From: Otis tarda
Lineage: Eukaryota; Chordata; Aves; Otidiformes; Otididae
Length of the DNA stretch: 64,000 bases
Reading direction: 5' to 3'
Assembly: GCA_026413225.1 (NCBI GenBank)
Contig: CM048575.1
Span: 4,740,001 to 4,804,000 of the forward strand
Part shown: positions 35,985-49,356 of the stretch, in pieces
Numbering within the stretch: position 1 is the first letter of the stretch
Layout: each line of letters opens with the position of its first letter
Translations under genes and position numbers: made by a program
The notes under the pieces: model-generated
The model's input: the letters and a program-made list of their open reading frames with translations, nothing else
What the model was told of the DNA's origin: nothing
The model's database searches: none

Positions 35985-36105
35985 CCCCTCAAAGAGGGGG
36001 AAGCTGAGGCACAGAGAGACAAAGGGCCTTGTCTGGGGTCCGACGGGCTGGTCGGTAGCAGAGCTGCGAGTGAAGGTGGGTCTGGAGTCCTGCTGCGATG
36101 TTCCG
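35985..36105 (+). mobile_element. Probable MIR-type SINE fossil
   Basis: GGGGGAAGCTGAGGCACAGA, then AGACAAAGGGCCTTGTCTGG, GGTCCGACGGGCTGGTCGG, TAGCAGAGCTGCGAGTGAA and TCTGGAGTCCTGCTGCG follow the order of the MIR core and 3' region (consensus AAACTGAGGCACAGAGAG, CTTGCCCAAGGTCACACAGC, GTGGCAGAGC, AGTCTGACTCC). The tRNA-like head is not evident. MIR elements are ancient and shared across amniotes, so high divergence is expected. Confidence 0.55.
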
Positions 36106-36109
36106 CGTG

Positions 36110-39100
36110 GCGTGTCGACGCGTATTTTTAAGGTTTACTTTGCACAAGTGATTAAAAAACACCCGCCCACCACTTCTTGCACCACAGAGGATGCAGCTCC
36201 CTTCCCTTTCCTCCTCCTCTCTGGTAATGTTATATTACTGTGCCACCCACAGGCAGCTGCCATGCTGCCGAGAAATATTTGCTGTTTGCATGGGGAGCCG
36301 GTTGTCAAATGCTAAATCTGTAACGAAAAGCCGCTGGTTTCATTTGCTGTAATATCTACTGTACTTAGATTTCTAGTATTCCATTTAAATTGTGTTTATA
36401 GTCATTAGACTATTTTCTGTTTTTTTTCCACTGTTTCCCACTTCTTCCACAAAACCCTTTCCTTGTGCTAAACAGCTGCTCGAAGTGATTGCTTTCCAAG
36501 AAGTGAAGAAACGCAAGCCGTGTCCCAGCCTGAAGCGTTGGGATCCTTGTGGAGAGACAGAAACCGCAGGGCTGTTGGTTATCCGTGCGCCCCATCCATC
36601 GACGTGTTGCCAGATCAGGCTGTGAGAACGACTTGGTTTAATCTGTGTCATTTTATTGGGGAGAGAATATTCTGATTTGCCTCCGGGATGCACAGGAGTT
36701 GACCTCTCCGTCGCTCTGTGCGTGATTAGCACAGGACAAACTGGGTCAGCAGCGGCTGCTGGGAGGATTTTGAAACCAGTATACCCATTTGTAGCAAACC
36801 ATGGAACTGAAGGACGTGAGCAAACCAAGATTTCTAGGTGGAGTTGATTTGTTATTAGATGAAGTCAGAAAAACAGACCAACTTTTTGGCGTCCGCTGAC
36901 CTGAAGCTTGTGCTCTCTTCCCCTCCGTACTGCTCGGTCCAACAAGAGGTTAACTTCACCTTTACGCCTTCTCTTTAATTTATAGTAGTGCACTTGGCAT
37001 GGTTGATCGGTTTAGGTTTTTTAAGAATTTCCCTTGTGTTATTCAAACTCTCATCTGTGCACCCGTGCCGTAAGCTGCCCCTTGGGAGAACTGTTCTGTC
37101 CTGTTGAGTTATTCTGCTTTGTAGAACAGAATTTTAATATTGTTTACCATGCTCTTAATCTTACGGCTGGCAGATAAATTGAGTCGCTTTAGCCCTTCCC
37201 CTGGGGACTTCATGCACAGCATACCTGTAGCATTAGGTGGAGTTATCTCAGCTTTGCAAAAATCCGTTCATCTATCTTCCCGGAATGAGTAATTGATTGG
37301 TGAGAGAAAAAAAAAAGTTGATTATTATTATTATTTTTTAATTGCATTTATAAAAAGGAATGGACAATCAGCTCTGGTGGGCCATGAGAAGCTTTTGCTG
37401 TGGGTCTAGCCTTTCAGAAACATCTGTGGCTGGGTTTGATGCACTGAGAAGAGTTCTTCTGATGGTTTGGTTCAACCAGTGGAGTAAAATTTGGCAAACC
37501 AGAGGTGAAGGCTCAGAACCTCCCTGGATAAGCTGTGTGATGAAGAGCAGGCTGCTCGGCGCCTGGCCTTGGTCTCTCAGCTAGCCTTATTCTTGTTGTC
37601 CACTTTTTCTTGTTACAGTCGTGAGCTCTTGCGGGCAGGAGCAGTCCCTCATAGCCTCGTCTGCTCCAGCGGGGACCTGCTCGGGATTTCACCTTCTGCT
37701 GTAGTAATATTTGTCGTTTGTAGTAATATAAACGGGATAAAGCAAAGGACTGAACTAGCCTAGTGAATTATAGTGTTATATTGGTTTATTGGCTGTTGCT
37801 AGCACCATATGAGGTCAAAATAAAATATCTTCTGGGAGATTGCGGAGTGAGTTTGGTTTCATTTCATGGGTATGTCCTTCAGTGCTGCGTAAGGGTCTGT
37901 GTTAATGCAGGACCTCGGGCTGCGGGGCGTTTGTTAACACTTCCCTCTCCCCCCACCTGACGAGTATAGTTCAAGATTGTTATAAGAACATCCTTTCACT
38001 CCCTCATACCTTTTTTTTTTTTTTTTTTTTTTTTTTCCAAGACAGCCTCCGGTTTTGTCTCTCATTACAGTAAAAGCCCTGTAGTAGCTGCCCAGCTGCT
38101 GTCACGTCCTTCTCTGGAATGGTGATTTAGAGCTGAGCCAGCATGGAAACTGGCTTTCCACGCCTCAGGCAAGCCTGTTAGCAGGCGCTGCGGAGAGGTA
38201 ATGTGCCACTTCTGTTGGGAAGAGTTGTCAGTTTTCTTGTTTAGTTGGGGAAAAACAACCAATATTGGCTTGGGTTTTAGTTGGACTTTTGGAAACATGC
38301 CTTAGTCTTTGGAAGGAAGCTGTTTGGAGTTACTGGAGGAGATGCGCAGCCCTAGATCAGAAGGGCTGTGAGGATGGAGCGGTACAGCTAATGAGCTTCG
38401 CTGGGGAGGAAGCTGAAGGCGTAATGTTCCAGAGGTCTGGGTGAGGGCTGCTGAAAATGAGACCATGAGTGAGTAAGCTGGTAATCAGTAAAGCTTATAG
38501 CTGAACTATGTGGATTGCCTGAGGCTGGAAAAAAAACCAGTGGCACCATCGTGTTCAGCTTTGCGGTGAGTTAGGGTTGGAGCTGGGGCTGTCAAGGTCC
38601 TCTCCTTCCCAACCCACTGTGTGCTCCTCTGAAAGTGCTCAGTCTGTATCTGGGTCAGCTTTCTGGCTGCTCCGCAGGCGGCTGGAGCAGTGCTGGTGCG
38701 AGGAAGGGGTGGGAAGGCGCGGGAGGAGATCCAGAGTCTGGACTTTGGTCGATTTGTGTTGCTGCAGGGCCGCACCCTCAGAAGGATGCAACGGGGCTGA
38801 GCGCGTGGGTGGAGCTGGGAGAGATGAAATTCCCTGCTTCGGCAGAGAGTGTGTTGAGATTGAAGAAACAGGGTAGGAAACAGCGTAGAAAATACTACAG
38901 CACGGCTGCGGAGCAGTCATTTTCTATTGTGTGTGGATTAGCTGCCTAGCTGGAAAAAAGCCATCACCTTGCTGCTGAGAGTTCAGAGACGGGTCAACGG
39001 AACAAGAATATATTCTTAGATTGGTGGAAGAGCTGGGGGGAAAAAAAAAAAGCAAAGTGTTTGAACTAACAAGTCAGACAAAGGCTGTGCTTCTGCTCGC

Positions 39101-41500
39101 TGCGGTGCTGAGCAGCAGGACTGCGAGGCCGTGTGTCCTGGAGTGGCGGCTCTCCCATGGCAGAGGAATTTCACACAACTGTCAGGCTCGGGGAATGCCT
39201 GAGCACTTTGAGGACATGAATATTCAGAGGAGTTGGAGCATGTGTCACACTAAAGGAAATGCAAAATCCAAATTTTCTCAGGCTTACGTAGCTGGGAAGT
39301 GTCTGACAGTGGATAAAAGTAATTTTCTGTTCTGCAGGGCAGGTTATCTCAAACTGTCCGTTGCAGAATACAGCTTCCCAATTAGCCAGTCCTAGTTAAC
39401 GCTGGCAGCAGCATCTGCACGACTTAATCCATTGCTTCAGTGAGATAGTGCCTGTTCGCAGTGCGGGCAGGGACCTGCGCTTCTGCTTTGACAGCAACGC
39501 TGGGAGTCCTGACTTTGCTCCCTCTTGCTCTAACCTGGCATCACTTTTTCTCCTCTAATGTGCTTTTGATTCTTGTTCTATTAACGATCCAATGATGGTG
39601 GATGTAGTGTTTTCCTCAGAAGGATCCCTCCCCGTGCAGGCTGAGGTGCTCCCAGCTGTGCCGTCAGGCGATGACAGATGTCCTTGGTGCGTAAAGCGTG
39701 CGCCCAGCAGTGAGGGGCTGCCGGGATTAAGTATTCCAGGCACAAATGTGCCCCTTGCAATACGCAGAGCTCAGCACAGCCTGTGCAGGAACGCCCTTGA
39801 AAGGCAAATTAAACCCAGCTCCCGGTGGCTCTGGGGGAGTGGGAGGGTTGCTGTCATCTATGCTGAGGTTCCGGTTGGTTTTGAGGTGTCTGCTTTTGTT
39901 TCTCTTCTGCTTTCCCTTCCCAGAAGGGCTTAGTGCAAGAGCAGGCAGGGAGACCTTACCTGCAAGCGCCCTGCATGGTAGAGTTACTACTCACTGGGGG
40001 TTTGGGTTTGTGTGAAGATGCTGACTTGATAATGTTACTCGTAAAAATCATTATGGGTCTTCTGCCTTCAGCGGGGAGCGTTCGTGCTAGTTTTGGCAAA
40101 CGGTGTCCTCGATTCAGCCTTTAGAACAGGCTCATCAAGTGGGCATACCACGTTGCACATCCAAAGTGCATGTGAAATTTAGTTGTATTTTAAGCGTTAA
40201 TGGAGTCAGCTGGAGGGGTTCTGAGGGCGTTTCCCAAGTAAGCTCCTGTAATCTGCCTCCGAAATAAAGACCATCTGATATTCTTGGGCAACTGACTCGC
40301 TGCCCGGAAATCCGCACGGATAGCGCTTCTCTTTGCGAAGCTGTTTAAATGCTGCGATTGCTGACGACGTGTTGAGAGTTTGATGGCTTTGTCAAGGTGT
40401 TCTCCCCGTCTAAGAACACTGCTGCGGTGCTGTTCTAGCTGCAACAGAGGGAAGTAGCCCGGAGCGTGGTTGTCTGAACAAAAGAAGTGTTTCACCCACG
40501 TGGTTTGGTGAAGCAAAGCTTAGAAACCCTGCTGGCAAAGGCTCGTTCGGGCACGCTTGCAGCGATGGTGTGGTAGGGTTGTCTCCTCTGACACCGCAGC
40601 CCTGCGATGCTCCGATGCTGCCGTGTGAGCTGAGCGCGTGCTGTAAACTCGGAACGTTATCAGAGGGAGATGATCCATCTGATCTGGTGTTGCGTTACAG
40701 CCAGCAAACTGCACTTTGCTGAGGGCTGGGGTGATGAGCTGTCCTTGACTTGGGGATGAAGGGTTAGGCTGAAGTGGATTCCCCATAAAGCTTTGACTTC
40801 TCAGGAGTGGACACAAGCGTACTCTGTAGCTGTTTCCCAGTCACCCCATGCTGTGCCCGTTGACATTTCCCATTGTGGTTGTCTTAGTTTGAACTGCAAG
40901 CTCTTTGGGACAGCAGCTCTCTTTTTCTAAAATGCTGAGTGTGTTTTTACCGTGCTACGTAATGTATTGGAATCAAGATGTCCCCTGATTTCCCCAAACT
41001 TAGTTCCTCTTGCGCCTCATTTTGGAGAAAAGCTAGGTTTGCTGCTAAAATCCTAGTTCCTCCTTTTCGTCTCTTTTCCCCAGTACATTCAAAATTGTCT
41101 TGATGTTACAACATCTAAAACACTTCCCGCGCGCGTGCTATTCCGCCTTTGCTAGACAAGCATTAGCCGTTCCCTTTCCCGCAGGCATGTGCCCTCTTGA
41201 AGAGGCAGGCGTGGGATGATTTCCCTGGGAACAAACATTTGATGCTTTGTAATCACTACACCTTAATTTCTATTCCCTTTTTTTCCAACATAGTGTGTGT
41301 GTGTGTGTGATGAAGGGTTAGTGATATCTTCAGAGGGGTGAAGGTGCCACACGCTCTCGTTCCTAGCTTGCTGGGGCAGGATTTCTGCTCTAGGTTCCCT
41401 CTGCGCTGGTTATGTGTAGACAGAGAAGTGAAACTAAACCTGAGCTTTGGTCACACTTGGAATTTTAATTTGTGTGTTGATTTTGTTTCCTGTTTTTGTA
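36110..41500. other. Gene-free stretch, probable intron
   Basis: No coding exon recognised. It includes an ATT-rich microsatellite (37321-37340), a T26 run at 38011-38036 and a (GT)n run near 41293-41309. None of the short open frames resembles a known protein. Confidence 0.5.
38011..38036. repeat. T26 homopolymer
   Basis: Uninterrupted 26-base thymine run between CATACC and CCAAG, with no SINE body beside it. Confidence 0.9.
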
Positions 41501-41501
41501 G

Positions 41502-41548
41502 GAATTGCTCAGAAAGCTAGTGTGCAAGAGGAATGGAAGAGAACACTG
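41502..41548 (+). other. Candidate 47-bp internal exon
   Basis: A strong acceptor (TTTTGTTTCCTGTTTTTGTAG) precedes 47 bp and a near-ideal donor CTG|GTGAGTAC. Two frames are open: one reads GIAQKASVQEEWKRTL, the other ELLRKLVCKRNGREHW. Neither peptide is familiar. The length (47 bp) and its position in the presumed PHACTR4 5' region fit an alternative leader exon. No homology confirms it. Confidence 0.3.
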
Positions 41549-41549
41549 G

Positions 41550-44500
41550 TGAGTACGCTCTTAGCTATCTTACCACAGGCTGTGGACATGTTCTTTCCTC
41601 CTTGGTTAAGCATCATAAAGAACAGGATCACCTTTGTGTCTTCCGACGTAGAAGGCGATTAGAAAATCAGCTAGTTTGGCAAGTGCATCAGTTGCAACTG
41701 TACTGCACTAACGGCGTGGGCCAGATTAGAGCTGTGTTGTACGTCTGGAAGATCTTTTTTGAAATCTCCCATCTGTGAAACCCAGAATACGACTCTATTG
41801 GCTATCCTGAGCTCTTGGAAACAAGTCACATCCCCTTTCTTAATAGGTAGGAGGCTAGATGCGTTGAGCTGCTATGGGATTTGCACGTGGCAGGCCATAA
41901 AGATCAGCTCATGGTAGCTCCTGGCTTCTCTTTCTCTATTTCTTTAGGTGCTCTGTCTTGCAGAACATACAGGATTTTTTTTTTTATTCAACAAAATCTG
42001 GTTCTAAAGTTCTTGCTTTAGGCACTGTGTGCTGCTTGCCCTGAGGCAAGCAAATTCTATCACTGTGAGGTTTAACTGATGCAAGGATATGGTTGCAACT
42101 GTAACTCATGGATTTTTGGTCTCAGAGATGGCCTTGAATAGCTTTTCGAGCTGTTTGCCTAAAATGGCTACGGAAGTCATGAGTTAAATGGCCCTTTTCC
42201 CCTCACCATTGAAATGAGATTTGCATGAAAGCTCTTGCCTGCACGGCGGGAAGGCAGTCTCCATTGACCTTCCGTCTTGTAGACCATGATGTTGCAGTTG
42301 GTGACTTCTAACTCGTAGTGGAGTGCAACTCTATGACCATAAATATTGTTTCTGGGTTTTTCCTACGCAGCTAGGTGATGCCATCCTTAAAACTTGAGAA
42401 TCGATGTCCTTGTCAGCAGTGCGGTGTGCTTGGCATGGCAGATGTACCAGGCCAGTGTTCGACTTCACGCAAAGCTGGTCTTTTGGAGCCCCGTGGCCCG
42501 GCTGGAACGGCTACGAGCCAAGCATACCTGCCTACAAACATGTCATGCCTATAATTCTGGTGGCAAGAGTTGCTGCTGTGCCCTCTAATTGTTAGCCTGT
42601 AAGGTGCACATATAATTTGTGGTGATTGCTTTCCCTTATGATTTGCTCACGGCCAACGAATCCCAAATGATGACTTTTGAAGGGGGAGGATGAGCAGAGC
42701 GAGTGTGGCCCTGGCAGCCGAGGTCGAAGCAATGGCTGTGGAGATGACAGCTCCCCGCTCAACCCCAGGACAAAGCTCAGACAGCAGCAGGGCGAGATTT
42801 TCCATCTCTGCAGCCTGCATTAATGGGATGGCTTTGAGCAACACTGAGCTCTGCTTATTCACCAGGACTCGGTCCCTGCTGGGACTGCCAGCAGCATTCA
42901 TATCACACAGCTTTTTGTCCCTTTTGAGGTGCAATTGAACTCCATTTTTTGGGTAGGTCAGTGAGCCGTGGGGTTGGAGCCTGTTGAAGTTACCGAGAGC
43001 TTTGATTCCTGATTTGAGAAGCGCTGGTGGCCTGGGATGTGAAAGGCCTTATGTTCTTTTTGCATTTTGACAACTTAAGTAAAATTTCTTCTCCTTTCCC
43101 TCTGAAGATGGAGTGTCTGTACTTGATCTTTGCATGCATGGACACCCACGCAACTGGTTGTGAAGCTTGACGTGTTGCCTTCTTAGTGCTGGGAGCCAAG
43201 AGCCCCATATTAAAGGCAGAATAAGCAGATGGGTCTTTTATTATTATTTCCTTAAAATTACTTTGCTTTTAAGGACGCTCATTCTCCAAGTGCTGCTAAG
43301 CTCAGGACTCCTGGGTTGTTCCTGGCACTGAGACTGGAGATGAGGTAAGGCGGAGCTGCGTGCAGGAGCCGAGCTGAAGTCGATGCCCTTTGTTCCCTCA
43401 AAGCCCGGTGCTTTTTGATGTATTGCTGTCCTTAACTGGTTGTATATTAACTGCATTCACAATGCTGCATGGCTGGCTTTTTTTTTAACTGCATTGGCGC
43501 GTGTTCAGAGTCGGTGTGCTTCGAATGGCCACTGGGACTGCGCAGTGAAGCAGAAATCCTTTTTAGCTGTCAGGCTTCACTAGCCATGGGTGGGTGGGGG
43601 AGCCCTCTTTGGCTGGCTGCCCTGGCTAATTAAAAATGAAATTTGCTGTTGTCTTCAGATTTTAATTCATGCTGATCCCTGAAGACGAGTGGAAGCACGG
43701 TCTCCAGGCAGCTGCAGTGAAGTTTCAGAGCTTTTCTATACACAGTTATTTTAGAACAGGTATGCAACTTCACATTTGCTCTCAACCCTACCCGGGGTTG
43801 TTTTTTTAAGTGTAGAGAAGAATATACAGAAACGTCTTGCAAGCCTTGGGACGCATCCCTGAGCAAGTGACTCTAAGGAACCACGTGTCAGTTATCTGCA
43901 GTAATTTGGACGTGCATGTGTTGGAGGTAGGACAGAATCAGATGGCTTTATTTTTCACTCTAGTGCTGGACTCAAGCAAAACCAAACTACTTTGCTTATA
44001 AGCTGTGCCTGTGGGACTGGCGTTGGCCAAACGAATGCGTAAACTGCTCAAGTCACAGCAACTTCTGTAGCTTGTCAGCCTGAGCTGCTGTCCACGCTGG
44101 AGATGGAAGAAGTTTTGAAGTGGTGGGAGCCTGCGAGGTTCTGTGTAGGAGCTGAGAGGTGGTGGCAGGGATGGATTGTGTTTTGGTGTGAGAGGCCGAG
44201 GCACAGCCACGCGTAACCTGTGCTGGAGGGAGAGTGCTGCCCCCGAGTCGTCAGCGGAGCGGTGAGGCGAGCGGGAGGGTGGAGGTTAGTGAGAGGAATA
44301 AATGAGTTCTAAATATACACACATTGCCGGGCTGAGTTTCCCTGCTTTCCAAGGTCCCGCCTGTACAAGTGATCTGTTGAAGGGAAATGTCACTGGAATA
44401 CCTTCCCCTCTTCAGATCCTTCCTGTCTTGTGGGTGAAGGATCACACTTTATTTTTGGAGCCTATTTCCACTGTTCCATCTACTGCCCACGCTGTCGCTG

Positions 44501-47500
44501 CCCCACACCTCCTCCCAAAGACCACTCACTTGTCGTAGCATGATATGAGCTAGGCTTGGACCTTTTTCTTAGTCAAGGAATTGTTGTCTTATCTAGCATT
44601 TCATCTGCCTGGAAGTCTGTGAGATCTTACAAAGCAAAATGTTGAAGAAATGGGAGCTTTGTGCTTGGCAGGGCAGCTCTCACCTTGTGCCTGTGGTTCC
44701 TTGAAAGCTCTGCTGTTGGATTGGCCTCACGTGGAAGCAGGCCTGCAGTTGTCCGAGTTAATCATTCCTGAGTAGCTGTGGAGGGAGCACGAGAGCCTTT
44801 CTTCCCAGGATGTGTTTGCACTTGGGTCCTTTGACCTCCTGTACGTGAGTGCTCTGTTTACAGTTCCTGCTTCTCGCTACGTGCTTCCTCTGCAGGTATT
44901 GGGATGTGAACGTTTAGCAGCTTCCCTAAAAGGTCTGAATCTCGGTGGGACAACTGTCAAAACACTTTGGGGAATTACTGCAGTAGCCTTTGCGCACACA
45001 CAGTCTCTTACCCAGACCTGCTTTTTTAGAATAGCACTTGAAATACTAAGTTTATGGAGGCTTTAAGAATCTTCTGCAGTTATTTCTTTATTCAGGGCTG
45101 ACTTTCATCCCTTTTGACTTTCATCCCCTTTATCTCCTGCTGTGCTACTTTTTTCCAGTTCTTTTCCTACTAAAAATAGGGAATATTCTTTGAGTCCTTA
45201 ACCTTTGTGCAAACAAAGAAGTAATTTGTTTTAGCATCTATGCTGACTTCTGGGCTACATGCCTCATAAGGAAACCAGTGTGATATGAATCTACTGCTTT
45301 TGGAGCCTTAGGCTCCAAATATAGTCTGAGTAGAGGAAACAGCTAGAAATGTGGGTACTTGCTTCTTATGCCACCAGCATACTTGTTCCTGGCAGGGTGC
45401 ATGGCTGGCTACCCGATTCCCATTTTTTTTAATCTCTAAATATGAGAGCAATGCCTTCAGAGGCTGAGGTTCAAAACCACGATGGAAATGAGGGCACGAT
45501 CATCACGTGTGCATAGGTAACAGGATTTTTAGATCACTTCTTGTTCAAAGCGTGTCTGTAGAAACAACACTGTTTAGTATACATCCGTTGCCCCAAACTT
45601 CCTAGCAGCCCTGCTGTCTGATGCGAAGTTTGAGATCAGAAAGACATAGCAAGCTGTTCCAGGGCTCGATGGTCTGAGCAGGTTCTGCCTTGCTGCCTTT
45701 TGAAAGACTAACGCTCAGAAGGGAGACTGGCGCAATGGTAAAGGTGCGGTGAGCATGACCTGTCCCAGAGACGCTTTAGTCACTGGCTTCCATCAGCCAG
45801 TAGCAACCTTGGGATCTGAAAGTAATGCTTTGTTTTCATATGGCTGCTGGCTGATGCATGGAATGTGCATGGGATCCCTCTTGTTCTCTGCCAGGACCTC
45901 CCATTGCTGCTCTTTACCAAGGCCCACCAAGCCTGGCATCTCCTCCGGCTGGGCACTGCGTACAGGTAGAAGAGATGCGTACAAGACTACAGATGTACAA
46001 AGTCCGGTAGGAGAAAAAACCTGCTCAGGAAAACCCGTTTTCTGCTGCAGAGGTGTCTGCCAAGTGACTTTCTTGTCACTATTGCTTTGTTTATGAAGCC
46101 TTTTGTGTTTAGCAGCAGTGAAAGCTGAGGGAGCGGCTGCTAGGATGTAAAATGTTTGGCTTGTAGGTTGTTCGTTTGAACCTAAGGAGAGAGATCCTGA
46201 GTATGAGTTTCCATCTTGTGCCTCTGGAGTGGATCGGTGGCAGAGACAAGGACTGTGCAGGGACCACGGCTGGCGGATGGAGCTGCCTCCACCTGCACCT
46301 CCCTCTGACGGTGACTGCCACAGGGTGTCAGGGTTGAGGAGGAAATGTGTGCTGCTCTCAACATCTTCTGTTCCTCACGAACCTAACGAGGCTTTAGATG
46401 TCTAGGACGGTCATTCTGGTACTTTGGGTACTGCTTTGAAAAGGGAAGGGCCCAAGCAGGGGCAGGAAGGGAGCGAGTGAGGTGGAGGGCACTTTCTTTT
46501 ATTCTTTGCGTTTGCTGAAGAACTTAGATGAAAGGTCAGCCTCTGATTCAGGGGTTCTTCAGCTTGCTGCCGGGACAGGCTGGGTGGGAATCCCCTTTTG
46601 ATGACTCAGTTTCAACTGGAAATCAGCTGCTTTGAGGCTGCTGCCAGGACAGGCATTTCACCATTCAGCAGCATTTAGGGAAAACTTGTCAGATACGCAC
46701 TTCTGTATTGAACTGAAGTGTTTTGACGGCGTGGTTCTTAGTTTAAACTAGCGTGCTGGAGATGGCGTTTGTTGTTTCCTGGTTTTGATCTGCAGAGTCA
46801 AACACAGAGCCTTGCAGTGTTAAGAGCGCTTCACTGTCACACGGCTCTGAAGTCTGCCGGAGAAGAACGGTTAATGGTAACTAGCAAGTGGAAATCTCTT
46901 TATAATGTCTGTTCCAGAACAAAAGAACAGGTTTTTCTTCCAGGAAGACACAGAAGCTGCGAGTCCCTTAGGAGTTCCTGTATATTATGTTTATAGCAGT
47001 GTAGCTGCTTTGTGCCATACAATAGGAAAGATCCACAGCGGTCAAAGTGCCTGAGATGAAACATTTAATTACAGTTGAAGTATGCTAATTCGCGAGCGTG
47101 CAGAAAGGCAAAATCCTTCTGTTCCTTAGTCAAATTTACCAGAGAGCCGAGCTGATCTCAGAGGAGACCGTTTGACTTTTAAACAAGGTGCAGGACAGAA
47201 CGCTTGCTTACCTGTGTGAAAGCATTACTGTAAATGAGGCAAGTGCGCTTGACAGCTTAGCAAAATACTTCAGGGCATTATCCTGACAGCTTTTTGTTCT
47301 TAAATTTGTGATGGATGTTCTTGTTCTTAGTGTAATTAACGTGCTGGGTGCTGTCAGGGTGCTTGGGGCAGTTAGTGGGATGCTAGTGCTGCTGTTCTGC
47401 CCGCTGTCTTTGCAAGTGATGCAGATCAGCTGTCCATCTACTAGTTGGTGTGGCGTTTAAGAAAATAAATATCCAATAATTCCCTCGCGAACAAGCCCCT

Positions 47501-49115
47501 TATGATTTGAGTAGGTGTCTGAACTCTTGCTGCCTTTCCCTCCTGATCTGCAAGCCAAGTGTTTTACAGAGATTATTTGCTGACCTGCCGGAGACCTTGT
47601 AATTCTGTGGGTCCCCATTTCAAGTGGCTTTTAAAGCTGTTGTAGCAAATGGCCGTGCGGTTTCTACAGATAGCTCTGCCCAGAGGAAAGCGGAGGTTAA
47701 TTTTGCTGGTTTTGTGGTTTAGTGGCTAAGCTGTGGATGTGCTGGGAATGAGATGTTTTGGCTTCCAGGCTGGCTGGAGCAAGATAGTAGCAAAGGCTGA
47801 TGTTGAGTGAGAAATGTTGTATCTGCTGAAGTGCTTCGTGATTGAATTGAACAATCTTATTCCTTGTACTAAGAGATAAGACCTTGTAGGACATGTAATC
47901 AATCCTCTGGGTAATTCAGGCCGACTCACTCTCAAATAGTGAGTGTGGAGTTATTGTGGTTCAGTAAGTAGGGCACGGAGCAGAAGGGTCAGATTCTGAG
48001 AGTTTCTAGTTTTCACTTTAAACTTGTTGGACTTTAAATTCACCTTGCTCTCTGGAACATTGCTGCCTGTAAATTCTGTCAAAGGATTTTAGTAGCTGAT
48101 TTTATTGTGGCTGGGGGTAAAGAGGAGCCTGCCTGGAACCAGAGGTAAGTGGGTTTAGCATAAATGAAGTGATTTTTGTTATTACTGTTTTTCTTAGTTC
48201 ACACAGCAGCAATGTGTCCAGGCTGAATGGCAAACCTGGCTTTTTAAAACCAAAATGCTGAATGTTCTCATTGAAGTTGCTGCCCCTGCGAGTTGTAAAT
48301 AGCGTTAGCTGAGCCGCCGGCTGAACAAAGCTGCCCCTCGGGCCCCGGGCTGCCGGGCTGGCACTGGGCTGCCGTCCGGTTGCTGACAGTTGTGTGTTGT
48401 CACTGCTGACGTCACCGCTTTTTATCCATTTCTTTCTCATTTGTCTTGAAAAGGAGCCCGGCTCTGATTCCTGAAGGTGTCTTTTGTCTTCTAAAACACT
48501 TGAGTGCAACAAGAAAACAGAGATCTGGTGTGGCTTTTTTACAGGTTGGACTGATCCAGCTGCGATGGGCTGAGCGATAACCACAGCTTGGTTAGGAAGA
48601 GTATTGCTCTTCAACCCAGCCTGGTTTTGCCTTGCTTAGATTTTAAGATTTCTGAAGGACTTATCAACTTGGGTATGATAAATTTATATTCCAGTGTACA
48701 CTAAAAATAATATTTATAGGCGTTACTAAATTCCACTTACAGATCTGTTTAGCTTGTTGGTACTCGAGCTGTTCTGTTTCTGAGCAGAGCTTTGCAGACA
48801 CAGGATCTGCCGTGAGTCCCGGTGCCTGTTAGAGCTGGTCTGAGGGCTGCGTAAGACAAAGCTTTGTGTGTCGGCGTAACTCAGCTGTGCCATTTGCTTG
48901 CAACGTCTCAGTCCTTTGGCCAGTATCTTCCATTTTGGCCTGGAAAGCTGCTCTCATCTCAGGAGCATGAGGTGTCACTGCTGCTAACCCGGGAGGTCGC
49001 AGAGCGGTTGCTGGAGAGATCTGGAGGTGGAAATAGAAACAAATTGTGCTCAAGTCGGCCAGAATTGGTGCGGAGACCTGTGTCTGAGACAGCACCTCGC
49101 CTGTGAGACTTCTGT
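41550..49115. other. Gene-free stretch, probable intron
   Basis: No supported coding exon. A consensus-like donor (CCAGAG|GTAAGT) at 48145 has only a weak partner acceptor. A 17-bp word, TGACTTTCATCCCTTT, is duplicated in tandem at 45101-45132. Nothing else stands out. Confidence 0.5.
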
Positions 49116-49144
49116 CATGGGAGAGGCACGGAAACTGGAAGAGG

Positions 49145-49318
49145 GCGGGTTTAGATTGGATATAAGGATGAAATTATTTATTGTGAGGGTGCCCCAGGCC
49201 AGGTTCCAGGCCTTGAGCGGCCTGGTCTGGTGGCAGGTGTCCCTGCCCGGGGCAGGGGGTGGAACTCGATTATTTTTAAGGCCCCTTCCACCCCAAACCG
49301 TTCTGTGACTCTGTGCTG
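49145..49318 (+). mobile_element. CR1 LINE 3' fragment, plus strand
   Basis: GTTTAGATTGGATATAAGGA and ATTTATTGTGAGGGTG, then GCCAGGTTCCAGGCCTTGAG, CCTGGTCTGGTGGCAGGTGT and GGCCCCTTCCACCCCAAACC follow the avian CR1 3' region, ending in the degenerate terminal ATTCTRTGA-type octamer (TTCTGTGACTCTGTG). A segment of the consensus between GAGGGTG and GCCCCA is missing. No open frame remains. Confidence 0.85.
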
Positions 49319-49356
49319 GCTGCAGGGCAGGCCAATTCCTCTCCTTGCCTGGTTTT

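Noticed and set aside
47955-48005. tRNA-like head of a MIR-type SINE (TGGTTCAGTAAGTAGGGCACGG)
   Set aside because: The match is short and no core follows it, so it cannot be told from chance by eye.
48091-48144. Possible 54-bp exon before a consensus-like donor CCAGAG|GTAAGT
   Set aside because: The upstream acceptor has an interrupted pyrimidine tract and the exon opens with an in-frame TAG in one phase; not enough support.
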